From NCBI RefSeq assembly GCF_004331075.1, contig NZ_SJNX01000003.1, positions 62,001 through 126,000 on the forward strand: DNA of 64,000 nt. The letters are read 5' to 3'. Below the pieces are notes generated by a model. That model worked only from the letters and a program-made list of their open reading frames with translations. It did not search any database and was not told the origin of the DNA. Below are positions 39,951 through 49,401 of the stretch, one piece after another. The stretch's first letter is position 1. The number at the start of each line of letters is the position of its first letter. Source of the stretch: Acinetobacter brisouioides (lineage in GTDB: Bacteria; Pseudomonadota; Gammaproteobacteria; Pseudomonadales; Moraxellaceae). The translations under genes were made by a program, and so were the position numbers.

Positions 39951-40098
39951 TTGCGGAGTGATAAATCAAAGGTCTTGCCAACAAAAGAAAGCTTTGTAAA
40001 AAGCTCATTTGGTTCTTTGCTATGATGACCATGTTCGGTTCAGAACAAGTATGTTGACCATCATCTATTTACAGACGTAAATAGCGGCTACTCCCCAA
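39951..40098 (-). ncRNA. yybP-ykoY manganese riboswitch
   Basis: Read on the minus strand, the leader contains the conserved TTGGGGAGTAGCC (start near 40098), GTCAACATACT in the middle and TTGGCAAGACCTTTG near the 3' end. TTGGGGAGT (40090-40098) pairs with ACTCCGCAA (39951-39959) to close the P1 helix with one mismatch. These are hallmark sequences of the yybP-ykoY class, which senses Mn2+ and commonly controls GDT1-type and TerC-type exporter genes. Downstream is a GDT1-type gene, as expected. Identification is by motif reading; a covariance search would give exact limits. Confidence 0.9.
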
Positions 40099-40296
40099 TG
40101 AAGTGTGTCAGTATTATATAAATCTAAATTTATTTTTCAAAACATTTCTTACGTTCCAATAAAGAAAAATAGATTTAATCTTATATCTGTCTTTCGTCCA
40201 TCCATTTTCTTTCTCCCTATGGAAGACATACAAAGAAAATAAAATGCTTAGAAAGCAACTGAACGATGCCAATGACTCCCAGTTATCAAGGGAAAA

Positions 40297-40605
40297 TCAG
40301 GAAATAAATTTAAAATAGCCCCAGACCATTAAGCGTATTAGTCCCAATAAAAATGCAAAATATAGACTCAACCCAACAAAACCAAAGCTGATCCAGCCTG
40401 CTGCACCCTGCACTTTCATACCACCATATTCAATAATTAATACAAAAATTGCAGCAATTGCCTCAATGCCTAGCACGCTATAACTGACCCATAACCAAGG
40501 AAAACTCAAGAAACTCACCCACACAAACATGAGTAGCAACACCAGCAGCACAAATGGCAACATCATCTTTAAATATCCCCAAAGATCGGGTACTTTGTCT
40601 TTCAT
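40297..40605 (-). CDS. Small hypothetical inner-membrane protein
   Basis: A 102-residue protein from ATG 40605 (MKDKVPDLWGYLKMM) with three hydrophobic helices: about 12-32 (FVLLVLLLMFVWVSFLSF), about 38-60 and about 72-95. It has a short charged N-terminus and few polar residues elsewhere. No family was recognised. It lies between the manganese leader and the aceF terminator with no clear operon partner. Dense Trp/Phe/Leu content and good codon structure make it a likely real gene, but the function is unknown. Confidence 0.6.
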   Translation of the reverse strand: MKDKVPDLWGYLKMMLPFVLLVLLLMFVWVSFLSFPWLWVSYSVLGIEAIAAIFVLIIEYGGMKVQGAAGWISFGFVGLSLYFAFLLGLIRLMVWGYFKFIS

Positions 40606-40697
40606 CTTAATGACCAAATTGCTTTTATTTTCAGCTATTTTATGTTTTTTTCAGCCGTTGAGAAGACACCATTAGATGTATTTTTTAAATAATGTGC

Positions 40698-40728
40698 ATA
40701 AAAAACCCCGCCGTAGCGAGGTTTTAAA
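40698..40728 (-). terminator. Rho-independent terminator of aceE-aceF
   Basis: Stem AAAACC.CGC/GCG.GGTTTT with a short CGTA loop, about 20 bp downstream of the aceF stop. Confidence 0.75.
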
Positions 40729-40746
40729 GTCTAGTTCAGATGTAGA

Positions 40747-42702
40747 TTAGAGCAACAAACTACGAATATCAGCCAATAGTTTAGTCAACTTATTGCTAAA
40801 ACGCGCAGCATCTGCACCATTAATCACACGGTGGTCATAAGACAATGATAACGGCAACATCAAGCGTGGCTCAAACTCTTTACCATTCCATACAGGTTGC
40901 ATGGTTGCAGGAGAAATACCCAAAATCGCAACTTGTGGCCAGTTCACCAACGGTGTAAACGCTGTACCACCGATTGCGCCCAAGCTTGTAATGGTAAAGT
41001 TCGCACCTTGTAAGTCTTTTGGTGATAATTTTTTATCACGTGCTTTCTTACTCAGCTCACCTAACTCAACCGCAATTTGCTTAATGGTTTTTTGGTCTGG
41101 GTTACGCAGTACAGGAACAGTCAACCCATCTGGTGTTGCAACTGCAATACCCATATGGATTTCATTGCGTAACAACACAGATTTACCATCATCTGCCAAG
41201 TGACCTGAAAACTCACGCTCTTCTTTCAGTAAGTGCGCAACCGCTTTAATAATGAATGCCATAATAGTCAAGCTAATGCCGTCTTTCTTAAAGTTACCTT
41301 TAAGATCATTACGCCATGTTTCAAGCTCGGTAATATCGGCAAGGTCAAATTGCGTCACTTGTGGAATAAAGTTATTCAATGACAATTGCGGAATCGACAC
41401 TTGCTGCAAGCGAGTCAAAACTTTCTCTTCAACACCACCAAATGCACTAAAGTCTGGTAATGATGGCAAGCCTGACGCAACTGCTGCAGCCGCTTTTGGT
41501 GCTTCAACAGGCGCTGTCAAACGCTGTTTCACATAGGCATAAACATCGTCTTTCATGACACGACCATGCTCACCAGATGTTTTCACCTGTGCCAAGACCA
41601 CACCAAGTTCACGTGCTAACTTACGAACCGCAGGGCCTGCATAGACTTTCGCATTTGCAGCTTGCTGTTCTTTGGTCAGCTTATCAGCACCTTGCGTTGC
41701 TGCTACTGGAGCTTCAACTTTCGCTGCAGGTGCTGCAACTTCAGCTTTAGCCGCTACAGGTGCAGGCGTTGCTGTCGCAACTGCTGCAGCCGCTTGACCT
41801 TCTGCTGCAATCGTTGCAAGCAAGACACCTTGTGATACGCTTTGACCAGACTGTAGGTGAATGGCTTTCACCACCCCTGCGACAGTACTTGGAACTTCAA
41901 CTGTGGCTTTGTCAGATTCAACAACAACGAGGCTTTGGTCCACTTCAACTCTGTCGCCGACCTGAACCAAAATTTCAGCCACAACAGCTTTATCTACACC
42001 CAGATCAGGCACTTGAATTTCAACATCGCCTGCAGGTTGTGCTTGTTGTACTGGTGCAGCAACTTGAGCAACTGGCGCAGCAGATGCTGGTGTTTCTACT
42101 GATTGTGCAACAGATACTGGCGCAGCAGCAGAAGTTGTTTTAACTTTAATTAAAACTACGCCTTCTTTAACGCTGTCACCTTGTTTAACTTCAATGCTTT
42201 CAATCGTACCAGACACTGTACTTGGCACTTCAACAGAGGCTTTATCGGACTCAAGCAAAACAAGACTGTCGTTTTCTGCAATACTTTCGCCGACTTTTAC
42301 CAAGATTTCAGCAACAAGGGCTTTTTCTACACCAATGTCAGGCACTTGCACCTCAACCACTTGACTGCTGGTTGCAGCCGCAGGTTGAGCAATGACTTGT
42401 GGTGCTGCAACAGGTGCAACTGTCTCAGCCACTGGTGCAGGTTTTGCGACTTCTTCAACTTTGGCAGGTGCAGTACCTTGTGCTTCCAGCTCTAGCAATA
42501 CCGTACCTTCAGTCACGTTATCGCCTTCTTGAACCAAGATGCTTTTCACCACACCTGCTGAAGTGCTTGGCACTTCAACAGAGGCTTTATCGGACTCAAG
42601 CAAAACAAGGCTGTCATTTTCTGCAATGCTGTCACCGACTTTCACCAAGATTTCAGCAACAGTGGCTTTATCTACGCCAATATCAGGTGTTGTGATTTGC
42701 AT
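40747..42702 (-). CDS. aceF: Pyruvate dehydrogenase complex E2, dihydrolipoyl acetyltransferase (three lipoyl domains)
   Basis: Core of the pyruvate dehydrogenase complex; transfers the acetyl group from lipoamide to CoA. The 651-residue product has three N-terminal lipoyl domains (about residues 1-75, 115-190 and 228-302), each with the lipoylated lysine in LLESDKASVEVP or VVESDKATVEVP. Ala/Pro-rich linkers join them. A peripheral-subunit-binding domain follows at about 350-390 (KVYAGPAVRKLARELGV), then the catalytic domain with SYDHRVINGADAARF near the C-terminus (His and Asp of HxxxDG). It follows aceE by 2 bp. The first two lipoyl domains share a 44-bp identical DNA stretch. Confidence 0.97.
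   Translation of the reverse strand: MQITTPDIGVDKATVAEILVKVGDSIAENDSLVLLESDKASVEVPSTSAGVVKSILVQEGDNVTEGTVLLELEAQGTAPAKVEEVAKPAPVAETVAPVAAPQVIAQPAAATSSQVVEVQVPDIGVEKALVAEILVKVGESIAENDSLVLLESDKASVEVPSTVSGTIESIEVKQGDSVKEGVVLIKVKTTSAAAPVSVAQSVETPASAAPVAQVAAPVQQAQPAGDVEIQVPDLGVDKAVVAEILVQVGDRVEVDQSLVVVESDKATVEVPSTVAGVVKAIHLQSGQSVSQGVLLATIAAEGQAAAAVATATPAPVAAKAEVAAPAAKVEAPVAATQGADKLTKEQQAANAKVYAGPAVRKLARELGVVLAQVKTSGEHGRVMKDDVYAYVKQRLTAPVEAPKAAAAVASGLPSLPDFSAFGGVEEKVLTRLQQVSIPQLSLNNFIPQVTQFDLADITELETWRNDLKGNFKKDGISLTIMAFIIKAVAHLLKEEREFSGHLADDGKSVLLRNEIHMGIAVATPDGLTVPVLRNPDQKTIKQIAVELGELSKKARDKKLSPKDLQGANFTITSLGAIGGTAFTPLVNWPQVAILGISPATMQPVWNGKEFEPRLMLPLSLSYDHRVINGADAARFSNKLTKLLADIRSLLL
42221..42264 (-). 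repeat. 44-bp exact direct repeat in aceF (copy 1, second lipoyl domain)
   Basis: Identical to 42566-42609. It covers the lipoyl-lysine loop of the second lipoyl domain; similarity continues beyond the exact match with scattered differences. Confidence 0.85.
42566..42609 (-). repeat. 44-bp exact direct repeat in aceF (copy 2, first lipoyl domain)
   Basis: Identical to 42221-42264. Retention of exact identity including synonymous sites suggests recent duplication or gene conversion between the lipoyl domains. Confidence 0.85.
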
Positions 42703-42704
42703 GA

Positions 42705-45422
42705 TTACTTCTCCTCACCTGATTGAGTTTCTTGGTATGCAGCAACTGCTTGAACTTCAGGATGCGCTTGAGGTGCCCATGCAACTGGACGATCTGTTTC
42801 AATTTCAAAACTTGAAATCGCATCTTTAACTAAGCGAGCATCAACTTCGCCTTCGTCTGCAAGTTTTTTCAAGGTTGCAACCACGATATGCGCTGCATCA
42901 ACACCGAAGTAGCTACGCAAGTTAGCACGTGTATCTGAACGACCATAGCCATCTGTACCTAAGGCAACGAATGGTCGGTTGTCTGGTAAATACGCACGAA
43001 TTTGTTCACTGTAAGCGCGCATGTGATCGGTTGCAGACACCACAATACCATCTGTGTCACGAAGCTGTTGCGAAACCCAAGATTCGCGTTGTTCTTCTGC
43101 AAGTGGATGCAAGCGGTTGTATTCGTCACATGCCATACCATCACGTGCAAGTTCGTTGAAACTTGTCACAGACCAAACATTTGAATGGATTTGGTATTCA
43201 TCACGTAAAATTTTCGCAGCTTTGATCACTTCACGAAGAATGACACCTGAACCCATTAACTGAACCGTTGCTTTTTCATCTTCTTCAAGCAGATACATAC
43301 CACGTTTAATGCCTTCTTCAACACCTTCAGGCATTTCAGGATGCTCGTAGTTTTCATTCATCACGGTTAAGTAATAGAACACACGTTCTTGATTAACGTA
43401 CATACGTTGCAAACCGTCATGTACAATCACTGCAAGTTCATAACCAAAACATGGATCATAAGAGATACAGTTCGGAATGGTGTTCGCAAGAATATGTGAG
43501 TGACCATCTTGGTGTTGTAAACCTTCACCATTTAGTGTGGTACGACCTGCTGTTGCACCCAACAAGAAACCTTGCGCTTGTGCATCGCCTGCTGCCCATG
43601 CAATATCACCAATACGTTGGAAACCAAACATAGAGTAGTACATGTACATTGGAATCATTGGCAAGTTATTGGTTGAATAACTGGTTGCCAACGCAGCCCA
43701 CGCGCTCATCGCACCCGCTTCGTTAATCCCTTCTTGAAGCATGTGACCGTCTTTTGCTTCACGGTAATGCATCAATTGTTCTTGGTCTTCAGGTGTATAT
43801 TTTTGACCGTGAGCAGCGTAAATACCCAACTGACGGAACATGCCTTCTAGACCAAAAGTACGTGCTTCATCTGGAACGATTGGCACTACGCGATCTTTAA
43901 TCGCTTTTTCTTTCAATAATGCAGCAATTAAACGAACCATCACCATTGTAGTTGATTGTTCTTTACCACCTGAACCATTCAATACCGAGTCAAATACAGA
44001 TAGCGCAGGAATCGCTAAAGATTCACTCTCACGACGACGTGCAGGTAGGTAACCACCTAGAGACTCACGACGACCCTTCAAGTATTTCATTTCTGGAGAG
44101 TTTTCGCTTGGACGATAGAATGGAAGCTCTTCTAATTTATCATCTGTAAATGGCAGGTTAAAACGGTCACGTACATATTTTAAAGAATCGATCTGCATTT
44201 TTTTGATTTGGTGAGTCTTATTCACCGCTTCAATTTCTTCAGACAAACCGTAACCTTTAACAGTTTTCGCAAGAATAACTGTTGGTTGACCTTTTGCCTT
44301 GGTCGCTTCTGCATATGCAGCAAAGACTTTGTACGGGTCATGACCACCGCGATTTAAATTATCAATATCTTCATCGCTTAAATCTTTTACAAGTTCCGCA
44401 GCTTCTGGGTACTTGCCAAAGAATTTCTCACGTGTATATGCACCACCTTTCACTTGATAGCGCTGGTACTCACCATCAACTGTTTCTCCCATGACTGCTT
44501 TTAAAGCACCAGACGTATCTTTTGCAAGCAATGGATCCCAATGGCGACCCCAAACTACTTTAATCACACGCCAGCCTGCACCACGGAATAAAGATTCTAA
44601 TTCTTGAATAATTTTACCGTTACCACGTACAGGGCCATCTAGACGCTGTAAGTTACAGTTAACAACCCAGATCAAGTTATCAAGTTTTTCACGACCAGCA
44701 AGTGAAATTGCACCAGTACTTTCTGGCTCATCCATCTCGCCATCGCCAAGATATGCCCAGACTTTACGATCTTCTTCTTTGATCAAGCCACGATTCATCA
44801 AATATTTTTGAATGTGCGCTTGATAAATCGACATGATTGGACCAAGACCCATTGATACAGTTGGGAATTGCCAATAGTCTGGCATTAAATATGGATGTGG
44901 ATAGCTTGGTAAACCGTTACCGCCAACTTCACGGCGGAAGTTACCGAGTTGTTCTTCAGTCAAACGACCTTCCAAAAACGAACGTGCGTAAATCCCTGGA
45001 GCACAGTGACCTTGATAATAGATCATGTCACCGCCAAAGTTATCATTGCTTGCACGGAAAAAGTGGTTAAAACCTACATCATACAAGGTTGCTGATGACG
45101 CAAAACTTGCTAAGTGACCACCTAAATCATCGCCTGTTTTATTGGCGCGTAACACCATCGCCAACGCATTCCAACGAATCAAAGCACGGATACGGCGTTC
45201 CATGTCTTGGTCACCTGGCATTGCAGGTTGTTCTTCTACAGAAATGGTATTGAGATATGGAGTATTTAGGCGCTGAATAGGGACGTGTTTAGCAATTGCG
45301 CGTTGATAGAGTTTTTCTAATAAGAATGCTGCCCGCTCTGTTCCCATATGCTGTAACACTGAATCAAAAGCATCTTCCCACTCTAGGGTTTCTTGCGCGT
45401 CAGAATCGCCATAATACGCCAT
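42705..45422 (-). CDS. aceE: Pyruvate dehydrogenase E1 component (homodimeric)
   Basis: Thiamine-diphosphate enzyme that decarboxylates pyruvate and acetylates the lipoyl groups of AceF. The 905-residue product has the ThDP-binding motif YLGDGEMDEPESTGA with the following VVNCNLQRLDGPV (about residues 240-275). Other landmarks are the phosphate and substrate regions GHCAPGIYARSFLEGRLTEEQ near 140-160 and GINEAGAMSAWAALATSYS near 560-580, plus the C-terminal VSATDHMRAYSEQIRAYLP and LGTDGYGRSD. It is the first gene of aceE-aceF (2-bp gap); the E3 gene lpd is not in this window. No PdhR gene is adjacent. Confidence 0.98.
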   Translation of the reverse strand: MAYYGDSDAQETLEWEDAFDSVLQHMGTERAAFLLEKLYQRAIAKHVPIQRLNTPYLNTISVEEQPAMPGDQDMERRIRALIRWNALAMVLRANKTGDDLGGHLASFASSATLYDVGFNHFFRASNDNFGGDMIYYQGHCAPGIYARSFLEGRLTEEQLGNFRREVGGNGLPSYPHPYLMPDYWQFPTVSMGLGPIMSIYQAHIQKYLMNRGLIKEEDRKVWAYLGDGEMDEPESTGAISLAGREKLDNLIWVVNCNLQRLDGPVRGNGKIIQELESLFRGAGWRVIKVVWGRHWDPLLAKDTSGALKAVMGETVDGEYQRYQVKGGAYTREKFFGKYPEAAELVKDLSDEDIDNLNRGGHDPYKVFAAYAEATKAKGQPTVILAKTVKGYGLSEEIEAVNKTHQIKKMQIDSLKYVRDRFNLPFTDDKLEELPFYRPSENSPEMKYLKGRRESLGGYLPARRRESESLAIPALSVFDSVLNGSGGKEQSTTMVMVRLIAALLKEKAIKDRVVPIVPDEARTFGLEGMFRQLGIYAAHGQKYTPEDQEQLMHYREAKDGHMLQEGINEAGAMSAWAALATSYSTNNLPMIPMYMYYSMFGFQRIGDIAWAAGDAQAQGFLLGATAGRTTLNGEGLQHQDGHSHILANTIPNCISYDPCFGYELAVIVHDGLQRMYVNQERVFYYLTVMNENYEHPEMPEGVEEGIKRGMYLLEEDEKATVQLMGSGVILREVIKAAKILRDEYQIHSNVWSVTSFNELARDGMACDEYNRLHPLAEEQRESWVSQQLRDTDGIVVSATDHMRAYSEQIRAYLPDNRPFVALGTDGYGRSDTRANLRSYFGVDAAHIVVATLKKLADEGEVDARLVKDAISSFEIETDRPVAWAPQAHPEVQAVAAYQETQSGEEK

Positions 45423-45563
45423 GTTTCACCTTTCCTTAATCATTTTAGACAACCCGTTATTTTTAACATGTTTTAGATTAAAAAGTTATGGCTACTTTTA
45501 AATACAACTGGATACCAACATTCATAAAATAAATAATCGTTATCTTTAAAATCCTTATTGACA

Positions 45564-45599
45564 AAAAAATCGCCCATAAGGACGATTTTTATAAAATAA
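45564..45599 (-). terminator. Rho-independent terminator of the M23 peptidase gene
   Basis: Stem AAAATCG(T)CC / GG(G)CGATTTT with loop TTAT, followed by TTTTTGTC on the minus strand; about 75 bp after the peptidase stop. Confidence 0.75.
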
Positions 45600-45670
45600 C
45601 AACAAATCAGCAGGGAGATTTAGAGGTTTTTACTGCTGATCTGTCAAATTCCAAATTTAAATATTCAAAT

Positions 45671-46357
45671 TTATGGCAGCATCGCAAGATAAGTGCTTGG
45701 GTTCTTACGTTGACCATCTTGTACGATTTCATAATGCAAATGTGCACCTGTACAACGACCTGTACAACCGACTTTGGCAATTTCTTCGCCCGCCTGTACA
45801 CGTTCACCCACACTGACTAGCAAACGTGATGCATGTGCATAACGAGTGATATAACCATTACCATGGTTAATTTCAATCATTTGACCATAACCATTGACCC
45901 AGCCTGAACGAGTCACGACACCAGAACCAGAAGCGTAAATTGGAGTGCCATTTGGCGCAGCCAAGTCTACACCTGGGTGATATTCAGATTTACCAGCAAA
46001 ATAACGTGTTCCATACTGTGAACTCACACGTACCATACCTGGCAAAGGATTGGCTTTTAACCAAGACAGGACATTTGAACCAGAACCAGTATTTGCAGCA
46101 GAAAGATTTGAACTACCGTATTTTTTAGTCACTGATGCATTGTTAAATTCAACTGATTTATGACCACGAAGTCTCACATTAACATGTGGCGTCGCATCTG
46201 CATCATCAACATCGTTGCTTTCTACTGAATATGAACCTTGTGCAACTGCACGGCTCAATTGTTCAAGACGATCTGTTGAAGTTGGCGTGTCAATTAAATC
46301 TGCAAATGCCAGTGGCGTGGAAACCAATAAAGATAACGCTAATAAAATACGTCGCAT
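45671..46357 (-). CDS. M23-family metallopeptidase (peptidoglycan endopeptidase)
   Basis: A 228-residue exported peptidase of the lysostaphin/LytM type. The signal peptide MRRILLALSLLVSTPLAFA ends near residue 19. A linker region follows, then the catalytic domain from about 105. The zinc ligands are visible: H and D in SEYHPGVDLAAPNGTP (near 127-131), the HxH in CTGAHLHYEIVQDG (near 206-208), and the conserved GNGYITRYAHAS between them. All ligands are present, so it is probably an active peptidoglycan hydrolase and not a degenerate activator of the EnvC/NlpD kind. The substrate bond is not determined by sequence. Divergent from the DciA-like gene. Confidence 0.92.
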   Translation of the reverse strand: MRRILLALSLLVSTPLAFADLIDTPTSTDRLEQLSRAVAQGSYSVESNDVDDADATPHVNVRLRGHKSVEFNNASVTKKYGSSNLSAANTGSGSNVLSWLKANPLPGMVRVSSQYGTRYFAGKSEYHPGVDLAAPNGTPIYASGSGVVTRSGWVNGYGQMIEINHGNGYITRYAHASRLLVSVGERVQAGEEIAKVGCTGRCTGAHLHYEIVQDGQRKNPSTYLAMLP

Positions 46358-46471
46358 AAAAACCTCTAAAAACTGCTTAACTTAAGCATCACGAAAAACA
46401 ACCTTTGTACTTCTTGTTTAGACTTAGACAACGCTCTAAGATGAATGTCATAGCAAAAATCGGACTCTGCC

Positions 46472-46909
46472 ATGTCACAACCTCGGAATCTATTTCAGTC
46501 CAACACCCCCCAAACAAAGGCTGCAAATATTCAGCAACTCACCAAACAAGTACAATATTGGCAGATGCTGACAAAAATCATTCAACCGCTTTTACCCCAG
46601 CCTGAACAATGGCAAGTGGTCTGCTATCAACATGGTGTCTTAATTATCACAGGGGAAAATCAAGCGATGATCAGCCAACTGGGATATTTACAAAAACATT
46701 ATGTTGCACAATTATCTCAAAAAGATGAATTAAGAGATTTACAAAAAATTCAAGTTCGTTTGCGTGCAAAAAGCATTCAAAAAAGACCAGTAAACAAAGT
46801 TCAACCTATCTCAGCAGAAACACAACAAATGTTACAAAGTGCAGCACAGTTTGTGAACGACCCTAAGCTTAGCCAAGCTCTACGCAATTTAGCAAGCGTT
46901 ATAAAGTAA
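46472..46909 (+). CDS. dciA: DciA-like (DUF721) replicative helicase loader
   Basis: A 145-residue protein with the DUF721 fold. A helical Gln-rich N-terminus precedes the KH-like segment QWQVVCYQHGVLIITGENQAMISQLGYLQKHYVAQL (in pieces, residues 45-80). A basic stretch follows (KIQVRLRAKSIQKRPVNK), then a short helical tail (about 110-145). DciA loads the DnaB helicase in bacteria that lack DnaC. Acinetobacter is such a genus, and the gene next to lpxC in convergent orientation is its usual place there. Assignment is by family resemblance and position. Confidence 0.8.
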   Translation: MSQPRNLFQSNTPQTKAANIQQLTKQVQYWQMLTKIIQPLLPQPEQWQVVCYQHGVLIITGENQAMISQLGYLQKHYVAQLSQKDELRDLQKIQVRLRAKSIQKRPVNKVQPISAETQQMLQSAAQFVNDPKLSQALRNLASVIK

Positions 46910-47006
46910 CGAGCTAATTTTGACAGGCTATTTCTCGATATTTCGCTATTTTTCACACAATTTATATTTTTGTATAATCCATGCGCCTGCCTGAAATTTT
47001 AAGGGT

Positions 47007-47909
47007 TTAGCTCACATTCACATACGAAATTGGGCAATCCTTAATGTCATTAAATGTTACAATTTCATAGTTACTCGGATCGCTCTTCACCTGATGCAAT
47101 AACTGATTGTTCAGTGCATGCCCAGACTTGTAAGCATCGAATTTTGCAATAATTTGGTGTCCGAGCAAATATAAGTCACCTACCGCATCTAAAATTTTGT
47201 GACGTACAAATTCATCATCATAGCGTAGCCCTTCTTCATTCACTACGCCTGTTTCATCGACACCAATCGCATTTTCCAGACTTGCACCTAACGCCAGATT
47301 ATTGGCTTTTAAGAAATCCAAGTCTTTCATAAAACCAAAAGTACGCGCATCGCTAACTTCATACACAAAGGTTTCAGTTGAAAAATCAATTGTTGCTGAC
47401 TGATATTCTTTAGCAAATGCAGGATGGTCAAAATCAATGGTAAAATTGAGCTGAAAACCATGATGTGGCGTAAATGCTGCACGTTTATCGGCAATGGTTA
47501 CTTCAACAGGTTTTAAAATTTTAATAAATTTCTTTGGGGCATCTTGTTCAACAAGCCCACCTTGCATCAGCAAGTAAATAAATGGACCCGCGCTCCCATC
47601 CATAATCGGGGCTTCAGAAGCAGAGACTTCTACGATTAAATTATCAATACCCAATGCTGCAATCGCACTCATGACGTGCTCAATTGTGCCTACTTTAATA
47701 TCACCTTGTACCAAGTTAGAACACATAAATGCTTCTTGGATCAACATTGCATCTGCAGGTAGGTCTACAGGTGGGTTTAAGTCAACACGACGAAACACAA
47801 TACCCGAGTCAACCGTATGCGGCACAAAGTTAATCATGACTTTTTGCCCACTGTGTAAACCAATACCACTGGCCTTGACCACACGCTTGAGGGTACGCTG
47901 TTTCAACAT
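47007..47909 (-). CDS. lpxC: UDP-3-O-acyl-N-acetylglucosamine deacetylase
   Basis: Zinc enzyme for the committed step of lipid A synthesis. The 300-residue product has the zinc ligand H78 in [15 protein letters not shown], the second zinc and catalytic cluster [14 protein letters not shown] (H237, D241) and the general acid histidine in [10 protein letters not shown] (near 264). The two-domain LpxC repeat pattern is intact. In Acinetobacter, inactivation of this gene leads to lipooligosaccharide loss and colistin resistance; no disruption is seen here. It lies downstream of ftsZ on the same strand but is separated from it by a strong terminator, so it likely has its own promoter. Confidence 0.97.
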   Translation of the reverse strand: MLKQRTLKRVVKASGIGLHSGQKVMINFVPHTVDSGIVFRRVDLNPPVDLPADAMLIQEAFMCSNLVQGDIKVGTIEHVMSAIAALGIDNLIVEVSASEAPIMDGSAGPFIYLLMQGGLVEQDAPKKFIKILKPVEVTIADKRAAFTPHHGFQLNFTIDFDHPAFAKEYQSATIDFSTETFVYEVSDARTFGFMKDLDFLKANNLALGASLENAIGVDETGVVNEEGLRYDDEFVRHKILDAVGDLYLLGHQIIAKFDAYKSGHALNNQLLHQVKSDPSNYEIVTFNDIKDCPISYVNVS

Positions 47910-47970
47910 CTGTTATTGTCTTCTACCTTTACAAACTGCTCAAGATTAGCATAATTAACCATTGATAAAA

Positions 47971-48004
47971 AACAAAAAAGGTAGGCCAATTGCCTACCTT
48001 TTCT
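47971..48004 (-). terminator. Rho-independent terminator of ftsZ
   Basis: Perfect stem AAAAAGGTAGGC/GCCTACCTTTT with loop CAATT, about 30 bp downstream of the ftsZ stop; T run on the minus strand. Confidence 0.87.
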
Positions 48005-48032
48005 CATTTTAGTAGATTGATTACTAAAATAA

Positions 48033-49235
48033 TCACTTACCCTGTTGTTTTTTCAAGTAATCTTGAATACTCATTGGGTTTGGACGTGAACCACCTGTTG
48101 ACGTTGCTGCTGGGCGTGCAGGTGCGCTATTTGGCTGATACTGACGCTGAATCGCTGGAATATCATCATCTTCAACGATTTGCTGAGGTTGATGCTGATG
48201 CTGAGCCACAGCTGCTGCAACTTGTGATGCTGCCTTAGCACGTGCTTCTGCGTTATTCGAATTACGAGTCAGACCTGTTGCAATCACAGTAACGCGAATT
48301 TCATCACGTGCATCTGGATCAAATACCGTACCAAAGAAGACTTCACCTTCATCCAAGTCAACAATTTGGTTCACCACATCGGTAATGATCTGAGTTTCAC
48401 GCAAAGTGACATCGTTGCCACCTGTAATGTTAATCAACACGCCTTTCGCGTTCATGATATTCACATTATCAAGTAATGGGCTACGAATAGCTAAACGTGC
48501 AGCTTCTTCCGCACGGTCTGGCCCTGAGCTTTTACCTTCACCCATCATGGCATAACCACGAGTACTCATCGCCGTTTTCAAGTCAGCAAAGTCAAGGTTA
48601 ATGTGACCTGGGCGTACAACCAGATCAAAAATACTACGTACAGCATTGAGCAATACATCGTCTGCTTTACGGTAAGCATCTTGCATAGAAATGTCACCAT
48701 AGACATTTAGCAAGCGTTCATTTGGAATAATAATGAGTGAGTCAACAAATTGCTCAAGTGCCTCAATACCTTTCTCGGCAGATTTTTGACGGCGACGACC
48801 TTCAAAATTAAATGGAGTCGTAACAACACCAACCGTTAAAATTCCCATTTCTTTGGCAATTTCTGCAACCACAGGAGCAGCGCCCGTACCCGTTCCACCG
48901 CCCATTCCTGCAGTGACGAAGACCATGTCCGCACCTTCAAGATGCTGACGGATCAATTCACGGCTTTCTTCTGCTGCAATTTGCCCGACTTCTGGATTAG
49001 CACCAGCACCCAAACCGCGTGTGCTTTGTTCACCAAGCTGGATTTTAAATGGCGCATTCATGCGGTCTAAGGCTTGTTTGTCTGTATTCGCACAAACAAA
49101 TTTTACGCCTTTAATATCAGACTGCACCATATGCTGGACAGCGTTACCGCCACCACCACCTACACCAAATACAGTAAAACGGGCTTGACCGTTACCATCG
49201 GTTTGTTCGTCGTCTAAAAATTCAAATGAGGCCAT
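48033..49235 (-). CDS. ftsZ: Cell division GTPase
   Basis: Tubulin-like GTPase that forms the division ring. The 400-residue product has the GTPase motifs [15 protein letters not shown] (near residues 23-37), [24 protein letters not shown] (signature, near 105-128) and [11 protein letters not shown] (synergy loop, near 213-223). A flexible Gln/Pro/Ala-rich linker follows (residues about 330-380). The conserved C-terminal peptide [11 protein letters not shown] is the docking site for FtsA and ZipA. It follows ftsA by 166 bp and ends the division cluster with a strong terminator. Confidence 0.98.
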   Translation of the reverse strand: MASFEFLDDEQTDGNGQARFTVFGVGGGGGNAVQHMVQSDIKGVKFVCANTDKQALDRMNAPFKIQLGEQSTRGLGAGANPEVGQIAAEESRELIRQHLEGADMVFVTAGMGGGTGTGAAPVVAEIAKEMGILTVGVVTTPFNFEGRRRQKSAEKGIEALEQFVDSLIIIPNERLLNVYGDISMQDAYRKADDVLLNAVRSIFDLVVRPGHINLDFADLKTAMSTRGYAMMGEGKSSGPDRAEEAARLAIRSPLLDNVNIMNAKGVLINITGGNDVTLRETQIITDVVNQIVDLDEGEVFFGTVFDPDARDEIRVTVIATGLTRNSNNAEARAKAASQVAAAVAQHQHQPQQIVEDDDIPAIQRQYQPNSAPARPAATSTGGSRPNPMSIQDYLKKQQGK

Positions 49236-49401
49236 GACCTTGAGTGTTCCTAATGCTTATTGGCAGCCACTTGAGCCCGTATACTGCCTTGAACGTCTAT
49301 ATAAAATACAATTTTTTTAGGATGCTGTGCTAAAGCCATCTTTGTCAAGTATAGAACTTTTTGCTTACAACTTCCCAACAATATGCGCCATCAAAATGGA
49401 C

